Counted from the first letter of the stretch, positions 54,069-63,161 are shown. The stretch: DNA of 64,000 nucleotides from Priestia megaterium (GCA_008180335.1 VTEF01000004.1:248850-312849); one strand, 5' to 3'. The notes: generated from the sequence alone by a model not told the origin. Made by a program: numbers and translations.

Positions 54069-54106
54069 AGACAGACCAATTAGTAGTTTTCTGGTCTGTT
54101 TTTTTG
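54069..54106 (+). terminator. Terminator after pbuX
   Basis: ACAGACCA, 13-base loop, TGGTCTGT then TTTTTTT. A weaker stem AAAGGAGA/TCTCCTTT lies closer to the stop at 54007-54036. Confidence 0.8.
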
Positions 54107-54277
54107 TTGTTGACGGTACCTCATTGTTAAAATAAGGTTTGATCACAATTTTTGTTTCTCGTACAAAACACCCGATGGAGAAAAATTAACGCCTGCTCAA
54201 AGGCTGGGGATTTCTGACAAGGTTTTTAAAATAAATGATATAATCTATCTAAGATAAAATAATGGGTGGTGTTGGTC

Positions 54278-54808
54278 TTGATTAAGATGATTAAATAGGT
54301 TGATGATGAGGGTTTGTATTGGGAAGTTTGGCAAGATGGTAAAACGCTAGTAATTCATTATGGTACTGTTGGAGATACTGGTGAGACTGAGGAAAAGAAA
54401 TTATCACTATTTAAAAAGGCAGAAAAATTGATGGATGAATTAGCTGAAGAAAAAGCTAATGAAGGTTACGATTATCTAGATGAAGATGAACTATTCGAGC
54501 TTGTTGCTCAATACAGCTATGAAGAAGACCAGATGGAAGCAACTCTTGAAAAGAGACATCACGTTGAGGATTTAATGAATGAATGTTTAGGTTGGACAGG
54601 CAACGGTTCTTGCGATGGCGGGGATATAGGTAGTGGAACAGCTAATATTGTCAACTATGTTGTAGATGTTGAGAAGGCAACACAAACAATCATAGAAGAA
54701 CTAAAGAATAACAACCTTCTTGAAGGAGTAAAAATAGCTTATTTACCCCCTGAAGAAGAGGAATATATCCCTTTGTATCCAGAAGGAACCGATTTTGACC
54801 TCATGTAA
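54278..54808 (+). pseudogene. WGR-like domain gene with an in-frame amber codon near its start
   Basis: From TTG 54314 the frame encodes 164 residues: YWEVWQDGKTLVIHYGTVGD TGETEE is a WGR-like opening (W-x-V-x-G-x-L-x-x-H-x-G-x-x-G), and the C-terminal LGWTGNGSCDGGDIGSGTAN belongs to Bacillus proteins of this kind. The same frame continues upstream as VDDEGL and, beyond a TAG at 54296-54298, as LIKMIK from TTG 54278. So the natural N-terminus appears cut by one amber codon. No good ribosome site precedes TTG 54314. It may be a recent pseudogene, or a shortened gene. Confidence 0.6.
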
Positions 54809-54841
54809 AAGAGTATTGAGACATCTCAATGCTCTTTTTTT
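54807..54841 (+). terminator. Terminator after the WGR-like gene
   Basis: AAAAGAGTATTGAG, ACAT, CTCAATGCTCTTTTTT. Confidence 0.85.
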
Positions 54842-55307
54842 GTTATTTATTATGTTAATTGTATTGCTAAAACAGAGTGATTTAAGCAATTTAAATTAAC
54901 TTTCCCTCCGAAAAGAGAGCCTATTAAGCTTATACTTCCCCTTTTTATTTTTCTGCCTATTTGGTAAAAAATAACAGCAAATGCAACTAGTATCTAAGAA
55001 AGTGGTAAGGGTATAAGCTCGTACCTCTTTTTATAGGTGCAATGAGTCTAGGTATTGAAATATGAATGTTTAAAATTATTTTGCTTTTTAAAAAACATGT
55101 AAAACATTTGCAAACATTGAAAGGGTATGTAAGAATAAGATTTCCTAAAAAGGTTTAGGTCTATATAAAGTGCGGGTATTACTACAGAGCAGGTAACAAG
55201 TTTGTCAGATAACATACAAGATTAGAAACATTACCACTGATAAATCCCCCCTATTTAAACCAATAATAGTATTAATTGACGATTGAATGTTAGAGGAGTT
55301 GTTATAG
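54842..55307. other. Intergenic region before the acetyltransferase gene
   Basis: About 470 bases, AT-rich. I found no ORF with a ribosome site and no clear hairpin or operator. GAGGAGTTGTTATAG at its end is the ribosome site of the next gene. Confidence 0.55.
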
Positions 55308-55847
55308 ATGATCACAGCAGAGAAAAATGTAGTTGTATTTGAAGCAAAGGATGGCCGAAAGGTGACAATTCGTCCAGCGGAAGTAGAAGATGCTAAACAA
55401 ATCACAACAGCCGTGGAAGAAATTATTGCAGCTGGTGAATTTATTCAAAAAGATGAACCTAAAACAGTAGAGGAAGAACAACAGTTTATTCGTGAAGTAG
55501 CAGAGAAAAATCATATGTATGTAGTGGCAGAAGTAGAAGGTGAAGTGGTTGGAATTGCCCGCGTTTTGCGTGGTGAAATTCAAATGAAACGCCACACTGG
55601 CTTATTTCGTACATGGCTTGTTTCAAAAGTTCAAGGAATGGGAATCGGAAAACAGTTAATGAACTATACACTAAAATGGTCTAAAGAAAATCATTTGCAC
55701 AAATTATCATTAACAGTATTCGCTTCAAACGAAGTTGCTTATAAATTATATGAAAAAGTTGGCTTTAAACAAGAAGGAATTCTGAAGGAACAGGCCTTTA
55801 TTAATAATGAATATGTAGATGAAATTTATATGTCTATTTTCTTTTAA
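55308..55847 (+). CDS. GNAT family N-acetyltransferase
   Basis: A 179-residue acetyl-CoA-dependent acetyltransferase. An N-terminal RPAEVEDAKQITTAV motif, the acetyl-CoA loop VQGMGIGKQLMNYTL (Q/R-x-x-G-x-G/A form) and SLTVFASNEVAYKLYEKVGF with EGILKEQAF show a GNAT fold of the RimI/RimJ-like or ribosomal-protein/phosphinothricin type. The acceptor is unknown. GAGGAGTTGTTATAG precedes ATG. The gene stands alone. Confidence 0.85.
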   Translation: MITAEKNVVVFEAKDGRKVTIRPAEVEDAKQITTAVEEIIAAGEFIQKDEPKTVEEEQQFIREVAEKNHMYVVAEVEGEVVGIARVLRGEIQMKRHTGLFRTWLVSKVQGMGIGKQLMNYTLKWSKENHLHKLSLTVFASNEVAYKLYEKVGFKQEGILKEQAFINNEYVDEIYMSIFF

Positions 55848-56033
55848 TAAAGTGAAACGTCAATCAATGTGATTGTTCTGTCCGTTAAGCGTGGCAGTGG
55901 CAAAGAGATCGGAAAATTCATTTGTAAATTATCGCTAATATGAATGTGCTATCCATAAATTTCATCTGTACAAGAAATAAATATAAGCTATAATATAGAT
56001 GCACAACAAACGCATAGCCTTCTTCAAAACATA
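55848..56033. other. Intergenic region after the acetyltransferase
   Basis: No gene supported. TATAAT at 55989 lies about 70 bases before a terminator hairpin (56034-56063), which could bound a very short transcript, but no -35 fits. Confidence 0.4.
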
Positions 56034-56063
56034 GACTTTCCTATTTTGTAGGAAAGTTTTTTT
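56034..56063 (+). terminator. Hairpin terminator before bcsA
   Basis: ACTTTCCTA, TTT, TGTAGGAAAGT then TTTTTT. Confidence 0.8.
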
Positions 56064-56114
56064 ATTGTAAAACAGACCATCTAAAATGGGATGGTAAATA
56101 GTCATAATCTAATT

Positions 56115-56136
56115 AACGAACACATCAAAATTCGTT
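56115..56136. promoter_or_regulatory. Operator-like inverted repeat before bcsA
   Basis: AACGAA, 10 bases, TTCGTT, about 70 bases before the bcsA ribosome site. No known regulator consensus fits well. Confidence 0.4.
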
Positions 56137-56207
56137 CATATAGGACTTTGAATAAATTCCTTTAAATTACAAATGGTATACATAACGTAAATAAAGAGGT
56201 GAGCATT

Positions 56208-57293
56208 ATGCCGAAAATTCTGTCCACTGGTTTTTGTATCCCCCCTCATGAACTAACACAGCAAGATACACTGATGTTTGCAAAAGATTTGTTTTCGGAA
56301 TCTTTTAGAGATATTAATCGATTATTGACTGTATTTGAAAATGGTCAAATTGAAAAGCGGAATTTTGCCAAAGGTCTATCGTGGTTTCAGCAAGATCATA
56401 CATTTGAAGAAAAAAATGATGTATTTATTGAATGTGCAATTGAGTTTGGGAAAAAAGCAATTGAACATTGTCTTCATAATTCAGCCTATATTTCAACTCC
56501 AGTTCGTTATGAAGAAATTGATGCTATTTTTTACATTTCAACAAGTGGATTAGCGACGCCGAGCATAGAAGCGCGCATTATGAATAAGCTTCCTTTCTCC
56601 CCTCATACAAAACGTATTCCAATTTGGGGATTAGGGTGTGCAGGAGGAGCGTCAGGTTTGTCAAGAGCTTATGAGTACTGCCTTGCATTTCCAAAAGCGA
56701 AAGTTCTTGTGTTATCAATTGAACTTTGTAGCTTAACGTTTCAACGCAATGATCGGTCTAAAAGCAACTTAATTGGCACATCTTTATTTGCAGATGGGGT
56801 AGCAGCTGTTTTAGTGACCGGAGACGAAGCCGATACATCAATGGCTATTAAGCACATACTTCCGAGCATCCTACATACACAATCCACCCTAATGCCTGAT
56901 TCAAAGGATATTATGGGATGGGATGTTAAAAATAACGGTCTTTATGTTGTTTTTTCAAAAGATATTCCAACGATTATTGAATCTTGGCTTGGAAGCGAGG
57001 TAGAGGCTTTTTTGCAAAAATACAAGCTCAGCAGTCAAGATTTACACCACTTTATTGCACACCCAGGAGGGAAGAAAGTATTAGAAGCATATGTTTCTAC
57101 ACTTTCTTTACCAAAAGAGATGATTAAGCATTCTTTGCATGTGTTAAAGAATCATGGAAATATGTCATCTGCAACCGTTTTATATGTCCTTGATTTATTT
57201 ATGCAAGATGATATCTCAAAAGGTGAATATGGGCTGCTTACAGCATTAGGGCCAGGGTTTAGTTCAGAGTTGCTGTTATTACAATGGAGGTGA
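56208..57293 (+). CDS. bcsA: Type III polyketide synthase (BcsA/BpsA)
   Basis: A 361-residue chalcone-synthase-like homodimer that condenses malonyl-CoA units on long-chain acyl-CoA to alkylpyrones or alkylresorcinols. The catalytic triad is Cys 144 (GLGCAGGASG), His in FIAHPGGKK and Asn in LKNHGNMSSA. ATG 56208 follows AAGAGGTGAGCATT; GTG 56199 overlaps that site. It is followed in the same unit by the methyltransferase, as with B. subtilis BpsA-BpsB, which make triketide pyrones and methyl ethers. Confidence 0.92.
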   Translation: MPKILSTGFCIPPHELTQQDTLMFAKDLFSESFRDINRLLTVFENGQIEKRNFAKGLSWFQQDHTFEEKNDVFIECAIEFGKKAIEHCLHNSAYISTPVRYEEIDAIFYISTSGLATPSIEARIMNKLPFSPHTKRIPIWGLGCAGGASGLSRAYEYCLAFPKAKVLVLSIELCSLTFQRNDRSKSNLIGTSLFADGVAAVLVTGDEADTSMAIKHILPSILHTQSTLMPDSKDIMGWDVKNNGLYVVFSKDIPTIIESWLGSEVEAFLQKYKLSSQDLHHFIAHPGGKKVLEAYVSTLSLPKEMIKHSLHVLKNHGNMSSATVLYVLDLFMQDDISKGEYGLLTALGPGFSSELLLLQWR

Positions 57294-57300
57294 GGATCTA

Positions 57301-57867
57301 TTGTTTTATACCATGTTGGCTTTTATTCTTTTACAGCGCATAAGTGAGCTTATTATTGCTAAACGGAATGAAAAGTGGATGAAAAACAAAGGTGCATATG
57401 AAGTCGGCAAGGAGCATTATAAGTGGATGGTATTGATGCATATTTGCTTTTTTTTCTCCTTATTAGCCGAAGTTCGAGCCTCAGATTATGAACAGCATCC
57501 ATTATTTACAATCATCATTAGCTTGTTTCTAACAGTGCAAGTTGGGCGTTTATGGGCTATCTTATCTCTTGGGAAGTATTGGAACACAAAAATCATTGTG
57601 CTACCGAATGGGAATGTTGTCTTAAAAGGACCATATAAATTTATGAAACACCCTAATTATACAATCGTAGCAGCAGAGTTCATCTTAATTCCATTATTAT
57701 TTAACGCTTACTGGACATTAGTTGTTTTTAGCCTTTTAAATCTAGTTATTTTAGCCGTTCGCATTCCGAAAGAAGAAGCAGCACTTCGTAGCGTTACTGA
57801 TTATGATGTTGCCATGAAATACAAGCGGAGATTCTTTCCTAGAAAGAAAGCACCAAAAGCTAATTGA
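57301..57867 (+). CDS. ypbQ: Isoprenylcysteine methyltransferase-like membrane O-methyltransferase (YpbQ/BpsB)
   Basis: A 188-residue membrane methyltransferase with about five hydrophobic helices. The ICMT signature is visible: GPYKFMKHPNYTIVAAEF (the R/K-HPxY motif) and RIPKEEAALRSVTDYDVAMK. In B. subtilis BpsB methylates alkylpyrones made by BpsA. TTG at 57301 has GGAGGTGAGGATCTA before it. It overlaps the end of the bcsA ribosome context and is certainly co-expressed. Confidence 0.88.
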   Translation: MFYTMLAFILLQRISELIIAKRNEKWMKNKGAYEVGKEHYKWMVLMHICFFFSLLAEVRASDYEQHPLFTIIISLFLTVQVGRLWAILSLGKYWNTKIIVLPNGNVVLKGPYKFMKHPNYTIVAAEFILIPLLFNAYWTLVVFSLLNLVILAVRIPKEEAALRSVTDYDVAMKYKRRFFPRKKAPKAN

Positions 57868-57892
57868 AAATGATTATCTTTCATGGTAAGAT
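57864..57892 (+). promoter_or_regulatory. Promoter of the Fur-controlled small gene
   Basis: TTGAAA at 57864, 17-base spacer, TAAGAT at 57887 with an extended TGG (57884-57886). Start near 57899. Confidence 0.7.
57865..57879. promoter_or_regulatory. Fur box 1, over the -35
   Basis: TGAAAATGATTATCT has 13 of 15 positions of TGATAATnATTATCA and overlaps the -35 and spacer of the promoter at 57864. Confidence 0.65.
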
Positions 57893-57901
57893 TAAATTAC
57901 T

Positions 57902-57916
57902 TGATAAAGATTATCA
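57902..57916. promoter_or_regulatory. Fur box 2, at the start site
   Basis: TGATAAAGATTATCA matches TGATAATnATTATCA at 14 of 15 positions, just after the predicted transcription start. Confidence 0.8.
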
Positions 57917-57947
57917 ATTTCATCAATAAGAAACGGTGGTGAATATA

Positions 57948-58040
57948 ATGGTTAGTCTTTTTGTGATCGGTGCATTGGCTACATACGCTTTAGTGACAAC
58001 TTATGTTATGAAAAATATTGAGAAAGCTCAAAAGTCATAG
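57948..58040 (+). CDS. 30-residue membrane peptide, Fur-controlled
   Basis: Encodes MVSLFVIGALATYALVTTYV followed by MKNIEKAQKS: one membrane helix and a short basic cytosolic tail. ACGGTGGTGAATATA precedes ATG. Two Fur boxes and a good promoter lie 30-80 bases upstream, and an intrinsic terminator lies 60 bases downstream, giving a roughly 230-base monocistronic transcript. Not a family I know. It could assist iron uptake or act in iron-sparing, by comparison with small Fur-regulated products; that is inference. Confidence 0.7.
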   Translation: MVSLFVIGALATYALVTTYVMKNIEKAQKS

Positions 58041-58098
58041 GTGATTGTAAAAACAGAAGGTTTTACACCATATGATTTTAAAAGAGAGAATGGATTTG

Positions 58099-58129
58099 AA
58101 AGCTGTCAATTGTGTTGACAGCTTTTTTT
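58099..58129 (+). terminator. Terminator of the Fur-controlled transcript
   Basis: AAAGCTGTCAA, short loop, TTGACAGCTTTTTTT. Confidence 0.88.
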
Positions 58130-58288
58130 ATGTATTCTGTGCCGAAAATTCAGTTTTTTTATATGAAAACGTTTTAAAATCAAGTAGAATAAAACCAATG
58201 AAAGAAAGTCATGCAGTATTGATTTTAGATAAAATAATTGAAAGTCTTTTTTGAAAAATCGTCAAAGATTGGGAGAATCATTCAGCTT

Positions 58289-58335
58289 TTAATTGGTATG
58301 GACAGACAGATTATAAACAGCATAGAACCAATTAA
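58289..58335. repeat. 9-bp inverted repeat before dynA
   Basis: TTAATTGGT (58289-58297) and ACCAATTAA (58327-58335) with 29-base spacing, ending ten bases before the dynA ribosome site. Confidence 0.45.
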
Positions 58336-58360
58336 ATTAAGATAAAGGGGTATGGATTTT

Positions 58361-61300
58361 ATGGTACAAGTGGTAAAACATCAAGAGCAACTAGCAGTTG
58401 CAGCATCTCTTTTTCATTTACATAATGAATTTCAAATAGCTGGGGATGGAAAACAAGCACGAAAAGCGCTACAACTATTAAGAAAATGGGAGAGCGGGGA
58501 GTTTGTTGTTGCTTTTTGCGGGCATTTTTCAGCAGGTAAATCAAGCATGATTAATGAGTTGATGGGACAAAGAATTTTACCTGCCAGTCCGATTCCGACA
58601 AGTGCCAATCTCGTTTCGGTTAAAGCGGGAGAAGAGCATGCGGAAGTTTATTATCGAAAAGAAAAGCTGGTTCGATATGAAGCTCCTTATGATTATGAAC
58701 AAATTAAAGAATTCTGTGTAGATGGAGATGAAGTGGAATCGATTCATCTGTCAATCAGTACGTCAACTCTTCCAAATGATGTAGTAGTTATGGATACACC
58801 TGGTATTGATTCCACTGATGATGCACATCGTGTGTCAACAGAATCAGCTCTTCATCTAGCCGATGTTATCTTTTATGTAATGGATTATAATCACGTGCAA
58901 GCAGAGCTTAATTTTCAATTTACAAAAGAACTGCAAGAATCGAATAAAGAGCTGTTTTTAATCATTAATCAGATTGATAAACACCGTGATGATCAATTAT
59001 CATTTGCTGAATTTAAAGAGTCCGTCCAACAAGCATTTTTAAAGTGGAACGTAAAACCTAAAGGGATTTTTTATACATCCTTAAAAGATAAAAACCATCC
59101 GCAAAATGACCTTAGTTACGTAAAAAACGTGTTATTGTCGATGATGAAAGAAAAAGAAAATCGTCGTACACATATGATTCATTCTGCTCAAATGTTAATT
59201 CATGACCATCTTCATTTTCTCGAAGAGTATGAAGAGGAAAAGCTTGTTCAATACGATAAATGGCGTTCTCAGTTAACAAAAGAAGAATATCAGAGTGTCC
59301 AGATGCAGATTGAGTCTCTTAAACAGAAACAAATGGCTATCTCAGAATATAGACAGCAATTGTACGAAACATATAACGCAGAGACATCGAAGATTATGAA
59401 TAATGCTAACCTCACTCCATATGAGATGCGCGAAAAAACAAAAAGCTTTTTAGAAACGACCAAATCAGATTTTAAAGTGGGCATGCTGTTTGCGAAGAAG
59501 AAAACAGAAGAAGCACGGCGCGAGCGGCTAGCTGCTTTTTATGATGATGTAAAAGAACGCGTTACATCACAGCTGCAGTGGCACTTACAGCAATACATTC
59601 AACAAGTAATTAAACAAGAGAAGCTCGATGATGCATTTCTTATGAACGAGGCTCAACATTTTGAGATACCTTTAGATGCGCATGATTTAGTGGATGCTGT
59701 TAAAAGCGGAGCGACTATTAATGGGGATTATGTCTTAACGTATACTCGCGACTTAGCAGATGGTATCAAAAAGAAAACAACCCGTTTAATTTATGAATTA
59801 TATACTCATATAGAGCGAGTTAAACAAGAAGAAGATCATGAGCAACTGCTAACGATCAAACAATCACTAGACAGCCTTTACGAATTTGAAGAAGCATACA
59901 AACAAGTAGAAAAAATGAATGCAAAGCTACAGAATATTAAACATAAACTAAGGATGGTATTGCAAAGACCGGCTGAGTTAACGTCAGGTCAGATTATTGA
60001 GTTGTCTCATTTGTTACAAGAAGAGTTTGTGAAGGGTGTAATGACAAAAAGAAACAAGGAAGAGCGGCAAAAAGCAAGCTCAGCCGTACAGATGAATTCA
60101 ACGGATGCAAAGGGTGAGGTTGGGACTGAAAGAGCGTTAAAAGATATAGAAACTGCTATTAATGCTTTATCTCCATTTGACCAATTACATCGATTTGTAA
60201 CAAGATTAAAGGAGAAGAGGGAGAAGCTGAGCAACCAAACTTTTACTGTCGCTTTGTTTGGAGCGTTCAGTGCCGGTAAATCATCATTTGCCAACGCATT
60301 AATTGGTGAGACGCTGCTTCCGGTATCACCTAATCCAACAACAGCAACTATTAATAAAATTATGCCGCCTACTAATCAGCATCAACATAAGACGGCTACA
60401 GTGTTAATGAAAACAAAAGATCAATTACTAGCTGATATTAATAGCTCTCTGCAGCTGTTTGAGAAGCAAGTCCAAACAGTTGAGGAAGCATTAACAATCA
60501 TTCCCTCATTAGTAGCCAAAGAAGAGCTTCAGCTCCACCTATCTTTTTTACATGCAGTAATGCGTGGCTATGATAATGTGAAAGAGGTAATTGGCTCGAA
60601 TGTAGAAGTCACAATGGATCAATTTCAAGCGTATGTAGCACAAGAAGAAAAAGCCTGTTTTGTGCAGCATATTAATCTTTATTATGATTGTGAGTTAACA
60701 CGATTGGGCATTACTCTTGTTGATACACCTGGAGCAGATTCGATTAATGCCCGGCATACGGGTGTTGCGTTTGAGTATATTAAAAACGCAGATGCGATTT
60801 TGTTTGTCACTTACTATAATCATGCATTTTCGAAGGCAGATCGGGAGTTTTTAATTCAGCTTGGCCGTGTGAAAGATGTTTTTGCATTAGATAAAATGTT
60901 TTTCTTATTAAATGCAGCAGATTTAGCTCAATCTGATCAAGAGTTAGATCTTGTAAAAATGTATGTGAAAGATCAGTTAGAGCAATATGGTATTCGATAT
61001 CCTCGACTTTATCCAATCTCTAGCTTGCGCGCGCTAAATAATCAACAAGATGAAATGTTTCAGCCGTTTAAACAAGCTTTTTATCATTTTATTACAAATG
61101 AGCTTACCCAGCTGGCGGCAGCAGCTGTCTATGCCGAGATTAAGCAAGCATTGACGGTTACAAATGAAATTAAACAAGTACAAACAAAATCTGCAGATGA
61201 GAAAAAACGCTATATTCAGTCTCTTCATATTAAAGATGAGCAAGTTACTTCTAAATTAGCTGAGGTAGGGATTGAATATGAAAAGCAGCAGTTAGAGCGT

Positions 61301-61987
61301 GAAATGGAAGAATTGCGTTTCTATGTAAAGAAACGAGTGCTGCAACGATATGATGACTTTTTTAAAGAGTCATTTAACCCTGCAAACTTACGTGATGACA
61401 AAGGAAATAAAAATAATCAGCTGCAAGAGTGTTTAAATCAGTTAATTAAAGCCGTTGCATTTGATGCTACTCAAGAAGTACGAGCTACAACGCTGAGGGT
61501 CGAAGCATACATTCAAAAATTAATCGAAGATTGGCATCACGCAATTGTCACGAAATTGCAAAGGTATGAAGAAACTTTTCATCCTTCTTTACCGCCAATG
61601 ATATCTAAAGGTGCCAGCTCCTTAGTAACAGATTGTATATTTCATGACATAAAACACCTTCAAAAGGATTTGTCGTTATATAAGAATAATAAAAGTTTCT
61701 TTGAGAAAAATGAAAAAGCCAAAATGCATGAATCACTTAAACAAAAGGTAGAACCAGTACTTGATTTATATATTCAAGAGCAACAAGCACAATTAGATAA
61801 CCACTACATGGATGAAATCACTGATTATATGAAAGGCTATAAGCAAATACTTTCTGAAGAATGGCATGATTATTATAAGCAGTTACAAGCAGCAGTGACG
61901 ACTGAATTCCCAATTGATACATTAAATGATACGATTGAAGTTTTAATAAAGGTATTAGAAGGGCGTAAAGACTCTGAATGTTTATGA
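58361..61987 (+). CDS. dynA: Dynamin-like GTPase DynA (two fused dynamin modules)
   Basis: A 1208-residue fusion of two bacterial dynamin units. Module 1 has P-loop GHFSAGKSS (54-62), VMDTPGID and LIINQIDKH. Module 2 has GAFSAGKSS (about 633), LVDTPGADS (about 788) and FLLNAAD. Long coiled-coil stalks follow each GTPase head. B. subtilis DynA tethers and fuses membranes and protects against pore-forming antibiotics and phage. ATG 58361 follows AAAGGGG by 10 bases; ATG 58352 is too close. Its stop overlaps the next gene. Confidence 0.93.
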   Translation: MVQVVKHQEQLAVAASLFHLHNEFQIAGDGKQARKALQLLRKWESGEFVVAFCGHFSAGKSSMINELMGQRILPASPIPTSANLVSVKAGEEHAEVYYRKEKLVRYEAPYDYEQIKEFCVDGDEVESIHLSISTSTLPNDVVVMDTPGIDSTDDAHRVSTESALHLADVIFYVMDYNHVQAELNFQFTKELQESNKELFLIINQIDKHRDDQLSFAEFKESVQQAFLKWNVKPKGIFYTSLKDKNHPQNDLSYVKNVLLSMMKEKENRRTHMIHSAQMLIHDHLHFLEEYEEEKLVQYDKWRSQLTKEEYQSVQMQIESLKQKQMAISEYRQQLYETYNAETSKIMNNANLTPYEMREKTKSFLETTKSDFKVGMLFAKKKTEEARRERLAAFYDDVKERVTSQLQWHLQQYIQQVIKQEKLDDAFLMNEAQHFEIPLDAHDLVDAVKSGATINGDYVLTYTRDLADGIKKKTTRLIYELYTHIERVKQEEDHEQLLTIKQSLDSLYEFEEAYKQVEKMNAKLQNIKHKLRMVLQRPAELTSGQIIELSHLLQEEFVKGVMTKRNKEERQKASSAVQMNSTDAKGEVGTERALKDIETAINALSPFDQLHRFVTRLKEKREKLSNQTFTVALFGAFSAGKSSFANALIGETLLPVSPNPTTATINKIMPPTNQHQHKTATVLMKTKDQLLADINSSLQLFEKQVQTVEEALTIIPSLVAKEELQLHLSFLHAVMRGYDNVKEVIGSNVEVTMDQFQAYVAQEEKACFVQHINLYYDCELTRLGITLVDTPGADSINARHTGVAFEYIKNADAILFVTYYNHAFSKADREFLIQLGRVKDVFALDKMFFLLNAADLAQSDQELDLVKMYVKDQLEQYGIRYPRLYPISSLRALNNQQDEMFQPFKQAFYHFITNELTQLAAAAVYAEIKQALTVTNEIKQVQTKSADEKKRYIQSLHIKDEQVTSKLAEVGIEYEKQQLEREMEELRFYVKKRVLQRYDDFFKESFNPANLRDDKGNKNNQLQECLNQLIKAVAFDATQEVRATTLRVEAYIQKLIEDWHHAIVTKLQRYEETFHPSLPPMISKGASSLVTDCIFHDIKHLQKDLSLYKNNKSFFEKNEKAKMHESLKQKVEPVLDLYIQEQQAQLDNHYMDEITDYMKGYKQILSEEWHDYYKQLQAAVTTEFPIDTLNDTIEVLIKVLEGRKDSECL

Positions 61988-62739
61988 ACAAACAAGTAGA
62001 AGAAAAGTTAAAACAAATTGAAAAACAGTATCATGTGAAGGTTTTGTTTGCCTGTGAAGCGGGAAGTCGGGCGTATGATTTACATACGCCTTCTAGCGAT
62101 TATGATATTCGCTTTATTTATAAATATGAGCAAAGCCGGTATTTGCATCTATACCGTCCGTCAGAAGTAATTAATGCTAAGGATATAAATTATGATATTC
62201 AAGGCTGGGACTTATACAAGGCAATGCATTTATTTACAAAATCAAACCCTTCTCTTTATGAGTGGATGCATTCATCTGTGATTTATCATGAAGTGCCGGC
62301 ATTTGCACAGTCAATGCGTAAAATGATTAAAACCAGCTATTCATTTAAGACACTCGGGTTTCATTATTTAAAACTTTTGAACAGAAATAGTAAAAGAAAT
62401 CTGACATTTTCTGTTACAATAGAAGATATAAAAGTGTCTCTTCACTTAGTACGATCTTACATGTCACTGACAGTATTAATTAAGCAGCAAGCATTTCCAG
62501 AGTTGTCATTTCATAAACTTATGACACAAACGGAACATGAGCCGTTTATTTTATACATGTCACGGCTGTTAGTAAGAGCAAAGCAACAACAAGGAACGAT
62601 TTCTTTACAAGACTTAAAAGAGTTAAAGCGATTTGTTCAAAGTGAAATCCTACGACTAGAACAGGCTGTTTCGTCTTTACCTGAAAGACGTTTCAATAGT
62701 GAAGAGATAAACTTTTTTTTATTACAGCAGCATACATAA
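61978..62739 (+). CDS. Nucleotidyltransferase (PF10127-type, DNA pol-beta fold)
   Basis: A 253-residue protein with the minimal nucleotidyltransferase motif GSRAYDLHTPSSDYDIRFIY (G-S-R...SDYD, metal-binding Asp pair about 40-42). It fits the predicted nucleotidyltransferase family represented by B. subtilis YcgL. The C-terminal half is helical. ATG 61978 overlaps dynA by 10 bases (ATG 61984 possible), so translation is coupled; ribosome site is weak. Its target is unknown. The dynA link may be a shared defence or stress role, which is speculation. Confidence 0.8.
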   Translation: MFMNKQVEEKLKQIEKQYHVKVLFACEAGSRAYDLHTPSSDYDIRFIYKYEQSRYLHLYRPSEVINAKDINYDIQGWDLYKAMHLFTKSNPSLYEWMHSSVIYHEVPAFAQSMRKMIKTSYSFKTLGFHYLKLLNRNSKRNLTFSVTIEDIKVSLHLVRSYMSLTVLIKQQAFPELSFHKLMTQTEHEPFILYMSRLLVRAKQQQGTISLQDLKELKRFVQSEILRLEQAVSSLPERRFNSEEINFFLLQQHT

Positions 62740-62752
62740 TGGAGGACCAAAC

Positions 62753-63019
62753 ATGAGCGTACACAAAGCAATATCAGCACATTCAAAAAAACAACATGAA
62801 CTAGTTAAATCTTTTGTCGGGTTAGACACGATGCGTGAGCAAGCGATTGAAGCAGCAGTTGCCTTATGCAAAGAAGGGAAAAATTTTTCAGTTGATAATA
62901 TTAATGCTGTTACACAACAGATTAACGAATTAGCGAAAAATAACGGCATTGTCCCGACGCGAAAATACGTAACAGAAGAAATGGTAAAAGAATATGTTAA
63001 TCGTTTAACAAATCAATAA
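62753..63019 (+). CDS. ypbS: YpbS family protein (DUF2533)
   Basis: An 88-residue helical protein starting MSVHKAISAHSKKQHELVKS and ending VTEEMVKEYVNRLTNQ, matching the DUF2533 family including B. subtilis YpbS, next to dynA there too. TGGAGGACCAAAC precedes ATG. It lies 13 bases after the nucleotidyltransferase gene and is probably its operon partner. The function is unknown. Confidence 0.85.
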   Translation: MSVHKAISAHSKKQHELVKSFVGLDTMREQAIEAAVALCKEGKNFSVDNINAVTQQINELAKNNGIVPTRKYVTEEMVKEYVNRLTNQ

Positions 63020-63070
63020 AGAAAAACTTCAATCAGCAAAGGCTAGCTGTCTGATAAGATTGGATTAAAA

Positions 63071-63107
63071 TGAGTGGGAGGTTATCAATTTCCTGCTCAT
63101 TTTTTAT
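63071..63107 (+). terminator. Terminator after ypbS
   Basis: TGAGTGGGA and TTTCCTGCTCA pair (G-U included), then TTTTTT. Confidence 0.7.
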
Positions 63108-63161
63108 TTTCTAAATGAAGCAACATCACCAATAGCTACCGCTCTTACCGAATTTTAAATC

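Noticed and set aside
55989-56063. Possible 60-base small RNA between TATAAT and a terminator
   Set aside because: No acceptable -35 or extended -10 accompanies the TATAAT; only the hairpin is kept.
58072-58254. A 60-codon plus-strand frame downstream of the Fur-controlled peptide
   Set aside because: It runs straight through an intrinsic terminator hairpin and has no ribosome site.
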